Origin: JBCCCJ01 sp039029315
GTDB lineage: Bacteria; Bacteroidota; Bacteroidia; J057
Assembly (NCBI GenBank): GCA_039029315.1
Contig: JBCCGK010000053.1
Location: 1 to 64,000 of the forward strand
DNA: 64,000 nucleotides
Reading direction: 5' to 3'
Under the pieces are notes generated by a model. That model did not search any database. It was not told the DNA's origin and saw nothing but the letters and a program-made list of their open reading frames with translations. The position numbers and the translations under genes were made by a program. Below, piece after piece: positions 36,279 through 44,385 of the stretch (its first letter is position 1; every line of letters starts with the position of its first letter).

Positions 36279-37441
36279 GAGAGTTTTCTAGGTGAAACGG
36301 AATTAAAGAATTCAATTTTCCTCTCCATTGTGCTTCGTTCATCTTGCCAATAGTTCAATCTATTATTGGCTTCATTGACTTTTTCTACTGGCTCATCATT
36401 ATCTTGCAACACTTGTACTGCATGCTGAAGCTGGGTCAACTTATCTACAGTTTTTTCATAAGCTTTTTTGGTACCCAAACGAAGTCCATACAAATTCAGT
36501 TCGTAACATCTTCTGGAATTTGTCTCCAATTTGTTGAGATTACCTTGATAAGCAGCGATTAACTTGGTGTAAGTTGCTTTCTTATTTACCTGATCGATAA
36601 ACAATAGATCGGGAATAAAATCACCATCGGCATCATATCGATAGTATTCTGAAACTGCCCATTTGGAGTCAATCACCCCAAAATGATGGACACTTGTCGG
36701 TTTGTAAACTACATAGAAACTACACTTGGCAAACGCTGTCTGAGGCTCTGTCTTTTTTATCAAACATCGTACGACATGGGCATAGGTTGCTTCAGAACAT
36801 TTCAGGATTGTCTCCATAAAAGCGTCAGTCTCTTTCACTTTTTCGGGCCAAATTTCTGGGCGCGGCAGTACCAGAAACCGTTTGTATTCCAATAGGTATT
36901 CTTCAATTAAGGATTCGAACAACTCATAAATTTCCTTATGGGCTTCGCTGTAATAGGGTATAGCTTTTTCGGCTTTCATGCTCGACCTGCCACGTCCGGT
37001 ATAATCGTAGACATGGATACTAGACCTTGCTTTTTCTATAACCCCTCTGACTTTAGGTAAATATAGTTCGATAAATTTTTTCTTCTTTTCCTCCTTCGAC
37101 CATTTTTTATCCATTTCGAGGGTTATGAAAATACTGTCTTCATCCTCAGAGAATAGTTCTGGATCATGAATCCATTCATTAAATGGAATCTGAAATTCCT
37201 CATACAGGATTTTAAAGGTTTGCATCCTGTTCTTGACATAAGCCTCAGACTCATTGCTCTTGTTATATATTTTTCTGTAGAGGTCTCCCCAGTTTTTCCC
37301 CCTCAATCCAAAACGCTTAAGTAGCTGGTCCCGGAATCGAGCCTTCGCTGTGGGATCATCACGGAAGTTCGTTTTTATGTAATCCTTAAATAATTCGAGT
37401 ACCTCCTGAAACTCTATGTCTTTGCCCTCTGGTGTCTTCAT
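36275..37441 (-). CDS. Hypothetical protein, 388 residues, family not recognised
   Basis: Soluble, mostly helical and highly charged; no signal peptide or membrane segment. Residues 1-95 look like a compact helical domain (VLELFKDYIKTNF, LRGKNWGDLYRKIYN). Residues about 135-180 contain ARSSIHVYDYTGRGRSSMKAEKAI, with a Ser/Arg-rich turn that could be a ligand site. Residues 235-300 form a beta-rich block (CSFYVVYKPTSVHHFGVIDS). A coiled-coil-like C-terminus (about 310-375) closes it. The stop overlaps the end of the MITE, so the original C-terminus may have been altered. An effector or conflict role is possible from the layout, but nothing proves it. Confidence 0.65.
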   Translation of the reverse strand: MKTPEGKDIEFQEVLELFKDYIKTNFRDDPTAKARFRDQLLKRFGLRGKNWGDLYRKIYNKSNESEAYVKNRMQTFKILYEEFQIPFNEWIHDPELFSEDEDSIFITLEMDKKWSKEEKKKKFIELYLPKVRGVIEKARSSIHVYDYTGRGRSSMKAEKAIPYYSEAHKEIYELFESLIEEYLLEYKRFLVLPRPEIWPEKVKETDAFMETILKCSEATYAHVVRCLIKKTEPQTAFAKCSFYVVYKPTSVHHFGVIDSKWAVSEYYRYDADGDFIPDLLFIDQVNKKATYTKLIAAYQGNLNKLETNSRRCYELNLYGLRLGTKKAYEKTVDKLTQLQHAVQVLQDNDEPVEKVNEANNRLNYWQDERSTMERKIEFFNSVSPRKLS

Positions 37442-37764
37442 TCCAATAATTGTTGAAAGTCTTTTTTGAATATGTAATTTTACATTATTGAAATCAAAAA
37501 AAAATTGATGTAATTTGAATATTAGAGAGTCATTTCTTTAAAAAATTAGCAAATTCACGACATTTCACCATTCATATATAAAATGACAATTAATTGCAGT
37601 AAATTTACATGATAATCATGTAAATTTGTTCATATTTTCTGGAAATTAGCACAAATCATTTACTATCAATAAGTTATGAGATTTTTTTTTTGAATTTTAG
37701 AAATCTTTCCTTTATCTTGAAATGGAAGGATTTCTACATGTAAGTCTGAAAAATATGCTTAACT
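37442..37764. promoter_or_regulatory. AT-rich spacer with a perfect 27-base palindrome and a second hairpin
   Basis: The 323-base gap is strongly AT-rich. At 37601-37627, AAATTTACATGAT is followed by one A and its exact inverted complement: 13-base arms around a single centre base, with no T-run behind it, which suits a dimeric regulator operator. At 37700-37734, GAAATCTTTCC pairs with GGAAGGATTTC (one G-U) around a 13-base loop. No coding content is seen. It lies between the unknown gene 36275-37441 and the remnant at 37765. Confidence 0.45.
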
Positions 37765-37965
37765 ATGAAAAATCTGCATGCGCTCATCGGAAAATCAGGC
37801 GTTGCAAAATCATCATTGCTCGCTTGTGGAATCATCGCAGTTGGAAATGAACTGTATGAGGCCAAAACCCGCTTCGAACCCATTATCAAAGGCGATAGGG
37901 TTCTCATTGTAGATGTTCACTTGAACTTGTTAATTGTGCAAAAGACCAAGCTCTACAAGGCCTAA
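37765..37965 (+). pseudogene. Truncated P-loop (STAND-like NTPase) N-terminal fragment
   Basis: A 66-residue frame begins HALIGKSGVAKSSLLACGII, close to the Walker A region of novel-STAND NTPases (G-x-SG-x-x-KSSLL followed by an AG-like turn), then RFEPIIKGDRVLIVDV. It then stops. A neighbouring frame carries on with protein-like content (LELVNCAKDQALQGLIGSS), so it is probably the start of a gene broken by frameshift. The rest of the ATPase is absent. The region 37966-38438 holds no gene I can support. Confidence 0.35.
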
Positions 37966-38438
37966 TTGGTTCATCAGCAAGAACAGACAAATCATTCTCA
38001 CAGACTTTTCTCCTGGGCAGGTCTGGTCTTGTATAGGTCAACAAAAAAATGAAGCTATCTTCTCCCAGGAAGATAGTCTGGCGGATCAATATTTGAATAA
38101 CAAATATTCAATCACCGTTATGCTCCAATCTCAACCGATCATGGGACTCGGGAAAACATCTATTCTATTTTTATCAGCATAAAAACTGGCATTTCTTATC
38201 TTTCTCATATCGGTATTCTGCGGGTATGGAAGGTAGAGATCGCTGGGGGACAAAATTGATTTTCCGGGGTAACATCCTAGCAATCGCCAACTTCCAGAAC
38301 ATGCCTTGAGGTCAACCCATCCAGGATGACTCTAGTAGCAGGAAGTCATGAATTGCCCTTCATATCTAAATCTCTCTTCTCCATGGCAAGTTTGCAGCTG
38401 TTTAGCTGCATACTACCCTTTGGTTTACATAGATCATA

Positions 38439-39881
38439 TCATTGAGAAGAATTCCCCGAACTACTCCCCTTCCCTTTGTTCATACGCTCGCGCAAAGAGA
38501 ACAAACTGTCCTGAATGGCGTCATTCAAAAAATCAACCAATGGGTTCATCTTTTTTCGGAGGCGATTCAGGATGCGTCGATTTATCCGCTTGCCATCCGC
38601 AGCATTGATTTGCTTTTGAAGCGGCTCCATCAGGCTTTCAATATGGTCGATGGCTTCCCCTGTTAGCCAAGCTGCACCCGAATTGAGGTGAGTCTGAAGG
38701 TTGGTAGCAGAAGTTTTGAGGATGTCAAAATAAGAATCAATTCGGGCGCGCTCATCTGGATTTTTCAATTCTTTCCTCCACCAATACATCAGATTGATTC
38801 CACGACCTATTCCGTAAGTCGCTCGCCCTATATCCCGAATCGATTTTCGGTTTTGCTCCAACATATCCTGCTCAGGACCAGTTCGTTCAGATATTTGCTC
38901 GTCCAGGTCTCCCAGTTGCTCTCCCTGAGCATAATTCACAAGAGAACCAATATTGCAGGTATCCAGAATATAGGTCAAATGAATGTCAAAATCCCGGGCA
39001 AGTTGTCCCAGCGAACGCATATCCTCAAATGACATATTGGACCAATCCACCCCTGTAATGCCTTCTGCTCCCCCATGACCTTCAAAATATACTGTCAGCT
39101 CTCCTACATTCCCCTGTTGCAATTGAGGAAAGAAATCAATGATCGCATTCATCACCCCGCTATTCATCTGATCAGCAGTGGGATTTTTCACGATAATGAC
39201 CTTGTCATAACTCCCGTCTAGAGCTTTCCTAAACGGACTTCCCTTTTGCAAGTGATCCCGGATATCGGGCAGGTCGGAAGAACTTCCTTTATAGTTCCAC
39301 GCGCCCAGATAAATCGCCCACCTTTTTGTGACCAGATCACTCTCAACGGCTTCTCCACTGTGCATCGCATGAGGATCGCCGCGCTTGGGATCACTGTTTG
39401 CAATATGCCTTGCAGCGTCATCTACTCGCATTTTTTTTCTGCGCCACAACTGTGTGATCCGCTCTGTCAACTCTCCCGTCGAATTCTCTGCCTGTGTAGT
39501 TGCAGCAATGACTTCAAAGGAAGGAGGCGTGACTGATTCTCCAACTACCTCATCCAGCATAGACTCAGTTTCTGAATCAAGTTGTATGTCTTCCTCTTCT
39601 TCCTCTGTTACTGCCTGCCTCTGGAGGGGAATATGGGCATGAATCATATCCAGAGAGGAGGAATTCCGGTCTTTTAATTGAAATGTCTCGATCGAGTGCC
39701 TGTCTTTAGACAAGCTGGCAGAAGAACGGAATTTTCCGTTTTTCTCACCCGAATCTTCAGGGATGCTGGCTGTCAATTGTAAGGGAGGAGAATCAAGACC
39801 AATGCCTTCTTGATTTTGTTCCTCTGCGGCGGGCTGCTGCGATTGTGCGTTTCGTTTTTTGGAAATGGATTCGCGACTCAT
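38439..39881 (-). CDS. Caspase-fold (clan CD) protease-like protein with injection-cargo-like N-terminus
   Basis: A 480-residue protein. Residues 185-320 have the caspase/metacaspase core: RWAIYLGAWNY as first strand, ELTVYFEGHGG with catalytic His269, and THLTYILDTCN-type strand ending DTCNIGS with Cys309. The N-terminal 1-180 is low-complexity and polar, with SPPLQLTAS (31-39) and PLQRQAV (85-91). These short PPxQLxA and xxQRQ motifs are what Bacteroidota cargo proteins of extracellular contractile injection systems and DUF4157-type toxins show. The C-terminal 320-480 is helical. The ATG at 39881 is used; a TTG lies just upstream. No signal peptide. It may be a delivered death protease; no injection apparatus is in the window. 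Confidence 0.7.
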   Translation of the reverse strand: MSRESISKKRNAQSQQPAAEEQNQEGIGLDSPPLQLTASIPEDSGEKNGKFRSSASLSKDRHSIETFQLKDRNSSSLDMIHAHIPLQRQAVTEEEEEDIQLDSETESMLDEVVGESVTPPSFEVIAATTQAENSTGELTERITQLWRRKKMRVDDAARHIANSDPKRGDPHAMHSGEAVESDLVTKRWAIYLGAWNYKGSSSDLPDIRDHLQKGSPFRKALDGSYDKVIIVKNPTADQMNSGVMNAIIDFFPQLQQGNVGELTVYFEGHGGAEGITGVDWSNMSFEDMRSLGQLARDFDIHLTYILDTCNIGSLVNYAQGEQLGDLDEQISERTGPEQDMLEQNRKSIRDIGRATYGIGRGINLMYWWRKELKNPDERARIDSYFDILKTSATNLQTHLNSGAAWLTGEAIDHIESLMEPLQKQINAADGKRINRRILNRLRKKMNPLVDFLNDAIQDSLFSLRERMNKGKGSSSGNSSQ

Positions 39882-40058
39882 AAACAAGTCTGATTCTTAC
39901 AACATTGAGATACTCAAAGTTCTTCATTCCTTGTTAGCAGGGATGAAGGTAAGATCAGTCCAATTTGTAAAAAATGTTGTAGAGAAGCGGGAGAAAAACA
40001 AGTTGCACATTTTCCTCTCCTTCTCCAAATGTTGACAAGAATAATGAGTAAAATAAAT

Positions 40059-40093
40059 ACATCCCGCTTCAGCCTCACACCAAAACGGGATGT
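40059..40093 (-). terminator. Rho-independent-type terminator after the peroxidase gene
   Basis: On the minus strand ACATCCCG pairs with CGGGATGT around a 19-base loop, followed by ATTTATTTT. It sits 25 bases after the stop of the gene ending at 40118. Confidence 0.5.
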
Positions 40094-40117
40094 TGATTTA
40101 ACAAGCAGAAACTTATT

Positions 40118-41572
40118 TTATCGATGCATGATCTTCTGCGAGAAGAAAGTATGCTTCTGAAGATCTTCAAATCGGAAAATCAGCAGCCCTTTGGGAAGCT
40201 GGCTCAAGTTGAGTTGCTCCGATCCTCCGACTTCTTTTCGCATGACCATGGCTCCATTCATCTGAAAGATCGAGAGTTGGTATCTACCTGAGGCTGCCTC
40301 TATCTGTATGATCTCAGAAGCTGGATTGGGGTATAACAGAATGTCCAGCTCTTCAAATCTGTCTGCAATTCCGGTAGTTGTGCTGTCATTGCCAGTTGTA
40401 TCGGTGCTTGTGGTATCCATCGGGAGAATGGTCAGATGTCCCAGGCTGTCAAATGGATTGGACCACTTTTCATCTGTATAGATATTGGTGCCTGTCAAGG
40501 TCATCAGAAAGGCTTCCAGGGCTAATTTTTCATTATCCGTCAATTGCAAATTTTGGAGTACGGGAGGTGGGCCTCCGGGAGGACCTCCAGCTCCTCCAAG
40601 TCGCTGATCCAGATTGGTATTCATGGGATTGTCTGGAATCGAATCATAATGCTCTATGACTTGCATTAGACTGGTAAAGCTTCCATCATGCATCAAGGGA
40701 CCATTCAGAACTCCTTGTGGATTGATCAGATCCCGCAAGGAGGGGGCACGTGTCACATTCACATCAATAGCAGAAGTATCCCCGGCAACACTGATGACGC
40801 CATTGTTTCCGGAATTGGGAACGATGTCGAATTCAGGAGGTCTGTGGCATCCTCCACATCCAGCACCGCCTTGTCCAGGAGGCAGAATAAACAATGCTTT
40901 CCCCATGTTTTCCTGCTGGGTAAAATTGAGAAATGGCATGCCTTCATTGATTGCCTGCGCACGCCCCACATCATAGCGGGAATCGAAAGATTGGATACTG
41001 CGGATAAATTGTGCCAAAGCCCGCTGCATACGTTCTTCGGTGATCATGCTGTCTCCATACACTTCGTTGAACAAACGAGGATAATATGGCAAGGCATCCA
41101 TTCTGCGAATCAAGGAATCCAGTGCCGGATCTCCATTTGTTCCACTGAAGCCCATCTCTACATGATCCTGAATGGGTCTGGTGGATTGGTCTTCGAGAGA
41201 AGTCGCTCGTTCATCCCAAAAAAACTGGACTTCATCTCCAAATCGGGCATTGACAAGCCTCATCGCATGTCTTCCCGTCAATCCTCCAGCAAGCCCTACA
41301 CTCAATACAGCAGTATCTGAGAAGGCAAATTCTTGTTGGTGGCAACTGGCACATGCGATCGTGCTGTTCAGAGAAAGGGTTTTGTCATAAAACAAAACAC
41401 GCCCCAGAGTAGCCCCTTCATCGGCAATGTCATTCCAGGGAGGGGTGTTGTCTTTGCTGATATATGTCGGAACCGATTGGCCCGCATATTGGAACAAATT
41501 GTCAAGGTCAATGGTGGCAGCAAGCAAAAAGAAGCATGACACACCCAAGAGTAGGAAATAGTATCTACGCAT
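40118..41572 (-). CDS. Di-haem cytochrome c peroxidase (MauG-like) with T9SS sorting domain
   Basis: A 484-residue exported enzyme. A signal peptide (YYFLLLGVSCFFLLAAT) is followed by the first haem motif CASCH at residues 74-78 and the second CGGCH near residue 240. The family reduces peroxide or carries out MauG-type oxidations. SLRDLINPQGVLNGPLMHDGS is typical of the family core. Residues about 405-484 are a type A C-terminal sorting domain (LYPNPASEIIQIEA, FQMNGAMVM, LPKGLLIFRF), so export across the outer membrane by type IX secretion and surface display are expected. Single gene with its own terminator-like hairpin. Confidence 0.92.
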   Translation of the reverse strand: MRRYYFLLLGVSCFFLLAATIDLDNLFQYAGQSVPTYISKDNTPPWNDIADEGATLGRVLFYDKTLSLNSTIACASCHQQEFAFSDTAVLSVGLAGGLTGRHAMRLVNARFGDEVQFFWDERATSLEDQSTRPIQDHVEMGFSGTNGDPALDSLIRRMDALPYYPRLFNEVYGDSMITEERMQRALAQFIRSIQSFDSRYDVGRAQAINEGMPFLNFTQQENMGKALFILPPGQGGAGCGGCHRPPEFDIVPNSGNNGVISVAGDTSAIDVNVTRAPSLRDLINPQGVLNGPLMHDGSFTSLMQVIEHYDSIPDNPMNTNLDQRLGGAGGPPGGPPPVLQNLQLTDNEKLALEAFLMTLTGTNIYTDEKWSNPFDSLGHLTILPMDTTSTDTTGNDSTTTGIADRFEELDILLYPNPASEIIQIEAASGRYQLSIFQMNGAMVMRKEVGGSEQLNLSQLPKGLLIFRFEDLQKHTFFSQKIMHR

Positions 41573-41877
41573 TGGTGAAAAAATTGTAATGAGAAATAAA
41601 AAGCTATAGCCACCGAGAATTGATGCCGAAAGATAAATTTACTTTTTCGATTTTCCCGTTTTTTCAAAAAAAATCAATCCGACTTTTTCCTAGCACTTTC
41701 CCACAAACTCCCTGATGAAACAGCTCTAGCTGAACTCTTGCTCAACATACATATCTCAGCCCTAGGAGAAGGGGCATTCCTCTCTCACTTCTTACTTATG
41801 TTATACTTATGGTCGAATGGTTCACTCGCCTAGAAGCTATTTGGGATGCCTCTCAGAGCGTTTTTCTCCCCCAGACC
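41573..41877. other. Intergenic gap, nothing recognised
   Basis: The 305 bases between the peroxidase start and the aminotransferase stop contain no convincing frame, RNA or long inverted repeat. The half next to 41573 must hold the peroxidase promoter, which I cannot place. Confidence 0.4.
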
Positions 41878-43215
41878 TCAGTCACAGCAGGCATCTGCAA
41901 GCGCTAAGGCCTGATCGATAATTTCTATGCCTGCTTCTACTTCTTCCTGACTAATGGTGAGCGGCGGCGCAACAAAAATGAAATTCCATTTGACAAAAGT
42001 GAACATACCCAATTCACTGATTTTGGCTTTGACCTGCTGCATGGCTTCAGTCATAGGGGCATTCCAGGGACTCAATGGTTCTTTTGTGTCCCGATTTTTC
42101 ACCAATTCCAGGCAGCCCAGCATACCTGTATTCCGCCAATCACCGATAGAAGGATGTTGGTCGCCAAGGGCTGCCATCCGCTGGTCGATATAGTGTCCGG
42201 TGTCTACAGCTCTTTGACAAAGATTTTCCTTTTCATATATATCCAGAACAGCCAAAGCCGCTGCACAAGAGACAGCATGTGCCGAATATGTCAGGCCCAA
42301 TGGGAAGTTGCGGTCATCAAAACTCCTGGCAATCCGATCTGAGACAGCAATGCCACCCAATGGGATATAGCCTGCTGTTACCCCTTTGGCAAAGCACAGG
42401 ATATCTGGTACAATCTCGTGATGTTCTACCCCAAACCATTTGCCTGTACGGCAAAACCCGCTCATTACTTCATCCGAAATAAACAGGATTCCAAACTCAT
42501 CACAAAGCTTCTTGACATGTTTCAGGTACATTGGCGGATATTTGATACAACCGGAGGTGCCAGATTCTCCTTCCATCAGGATGGCGGCAATATTTTGCGG
42601 GCCTTCATAGAGGATTGTCTTGCGAAGATTGGCAAGGGCTCTTTCTCCACATTCTTGCGGAGAGGAAGAGTACCAGGGACATCGGTAGCTATAGGGATTC
42701 TCGACATGCACGATATTGGGAAGTTGGTTGGCATCCACTTCCAGCTTTCGCGGATCTCCACCTGTAGAGATCGCTCCCAGGGTCGCACCGTGATAAGAGC
42801 GATAATGGGTAATGATTTTATGCTTGCCAGTATACAGGCGAGCGAGTTTGATGGCATTGTCGATCGCCTCTGCCCCGCCCAGGGTAAAAAAAGTTTTGTT
42901 CAAGTCTCCGGGCATGATGCTGGCCAATTTGACTCCCAAGCGCCCTCTCACCTCAGTTCCCATACTTGGGGCGACATAGCTGAGTTTGTTCATTTGATCC
43001 ATAACTGCTTGCGCCACTTCATCTCTGCCGTGTCCGATATTGACATTCATGAGTTGGGAGGAGAAGTCGATGTATCGTTTGCCGTTCTGCGCATGAAGGT
43101 ATACTCCTTTTGCATGATCAATGATCAGAGGATGGAGATTCCCTTGTGGCCCCCAGGGAAAAAAGGTATAGGAGGTGTTTAGGTGTCGAATATGATTTTT
43201 TGACGTTTGTTGCAT
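41878..43215 (-). CDS. Class III aminotransferase (omega-aminotransferase type)
   Basis: A 445-residue PLP enzyme that moves an amino group from an omega-amino acid or amine to pyruvate or 2-oxoglutarate. The PLP Lys is K277 in CFAKGVTAGYIPLGG. The cofactor Asp is in LFISDEVMSGFCRTG, with TLGGAEAIDNAIKLAR and HYRSYHGATLGAIS upstream, all standard for the family. The opening FFPWGPQGNLHPLII is like taurine- or beta-alanine-pyruvate aminotransferases. The ATG at 43215 gives normal family length; the longer frame adds an unlikely Cys-rich leader. Cytoplasmic. Divergent from the EAD11 gene; no operon partners. Confidence 0.93.
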   Translation of the reverse strand: MQQTSKNHIRHLNTSYTFFPWGPQGNLHPLIIDHAKGVYLHAQNGKRYIDFSSQLMNVNIGHGRDEVAQAVMDQMNKLSYVAPSMGTEVRGRLGVKLASIMPGDLNKTFFTLGGAEAIDNAIKLARLYTGKHKIITHYRSYHGATLGAISTGGDPRKLEVDANQLPNIVHVENPYSYRCPWYSSSPQECGERALANLRKTILYEGPQNIAAILMEGESGTSGCIKYPPMYLKHVKKLCDEFGILFISDEVMSGFCRTGKWFGVEHHEIVPDILCFAKGVTAGYIPLGGIAVSDRIARSFDDRNFPLGLTYSAHAVSCAAALAVLDIYEKENLCQRAVDTGHYIDQRMAALGDQHPSIGDWRNTGMLGCLELVKNRDTKEPLSPWNAPMTEAMQQVKAKISELGMFTFVKWNFIFVAPPLTISQEEVEAGIEIIDQALALADACCD

Positions 43216-43470
43216 GATTGGAATATCTGTTCGGGTCCAGGTATCCAAGCTACAACATTCGTCTATTTTTTCAGCGAACAATGCCTACAAATTCATTTCA
43301 CAACCACAAATAACTCCCGATCTGGAAAGTTTTCTTTTTCTAGACATTCTACTCATAAATGAGTACATTTACTTTTCGTCAAGGGGCTCTATTTTTATTC
43401 CAATTGATACATATCCCTCTATCAACTTCTTCTTTTTTCATCCAGCCCGTCAATTAGACTTCAATGATCC

Positions 43471-44382
43471 ATGGCAAAACCAAATTATATTTCCTTCATC
43501 CGACAATTAATTGCCAAAAATGAGTTAGCTGAAGCTCTCCAACAGTTACAGGGACTATTGGGCAAACATCCAAATCGGAATGAGGTATTGATTCAGTCTT
43601 CCAAATATGCGGAGATCATGAAAATGGCGCGCGTGGGTGTACTGGACTTTTCGGAAAGCAGTAGAGAAAAGACTGCTATTCGGCAAGGGCTATTGGAGCT
43701 ATTGGATGAACTGGAAAGAGACGCGCTGAAAGAAGAGAAGAAGGCCCCTAGCCCTCAAATGGCAGGTTTAGGCTTCACTGTCTCGAGAGTTTGGCTGATC
43801 ATTGCCTTGCTGGTGGCAATTGGGATCTGTATCAGTCTATGGATGGCAACACGTCCCCTTCAACTGACTGTGTTTGTCACAGATGCAAAAGGGAATGTCG
43901 TACTCGAAAATCAGGGAGAACTCAATATTCCTCTAGGCAATCGATCTCTGAATTCCAGAATCGGAGATGATGGCAGGACCAATTTTGGAGATATCACCGG
44001 TGTGTCCAAGGGAGAAAAGATCCGAATCGGCTTAGAGGCCGAGGGATGGGAGATCGCAGATGGAAACAATGAATTCATATTCACAGGAGAGCCTATTCAT
44101 CTGATTGTTCAAAGAGACAATTCTTTGGGCATTGTCAAGGGAACGGTGATGAGCAGAGATGGAAGCACATTTCTTGAGCGAGTGGAAGTTAGCATCAATG
44201 GAGATACAAGCATTTACACCAATCAGCAAGGAAGGTTCAGGATCATCTTGCCTCTCCACATGCGGGTCAAGAGCAAAACAGAACGATATCGCCTATTCTA
44301 TATGAAAGAGGGATATGAGCCGACAGACGAATACTATTCCATCACTTCTGCCGGCGCTGATATTCGGATGGACCCAAAATAA
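43471..44382 (+). CDS. EAD11-like adaptor with one TM helix and outer beta-sandwich domains
   Basis: A 303-residue protein. Residues 6-84 match effector-associated domain 11 as I know it: a helical bundle with LIAKNELAEALQQLQGLL, then NEVLIQSSKYAEIMKMARVG and a C-terminal LLELLDELE. EAD domains join conflict-system sensors to effectors by like-with-like binding. A single transmembrane helix follows (about 107-127), then two beta domains on the far side: an Ig/CNA-like unit (129-215) and a CarboxypepD-reg-like unit (219-300, ending EGYEPTDEYYSITSAGADI). So the adaptor faces the cytoplasm and the beta domains face out. It is first in a five-gene run; the next gene starts 3 bases after its stop. 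No effector domain is fused. Confidence 0.8.
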   Translation: MAKPNYISFIRQLIAKNELAEALQQLQGLLGKHPNRNEVLIQSSKYAEIMKMARVGVLDFSESSREKTAIRQGLLELLDELERDALKEEKKAPSPQMAGLGFTVSRVWLIIALLVAIGICISLWMATRPLQLTVFVTDAKGNVVLENQGELNIPLGNRSLNSRIGDDGRTNFGDITGVSKGEKIRIGLEAEGWEIADGNNEFIFTGEPIHLIVQRDNSLGIVKGTVMSRDGSTFLERVEVSINGDTSIYTNQQGRFRIILPLHMRVKSKTERYRLFYMKEGYEPTDEYYSITSAGADIRMDPK

Positions 44383-44385
44383 TCA

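Noticed and set aside
42418..43182. 254-codon open frame opposite the class III aminotransferase
   Set aside because: The aminotransferase motifs are complete on the other strand, and the antisense protein has no recognisable features.
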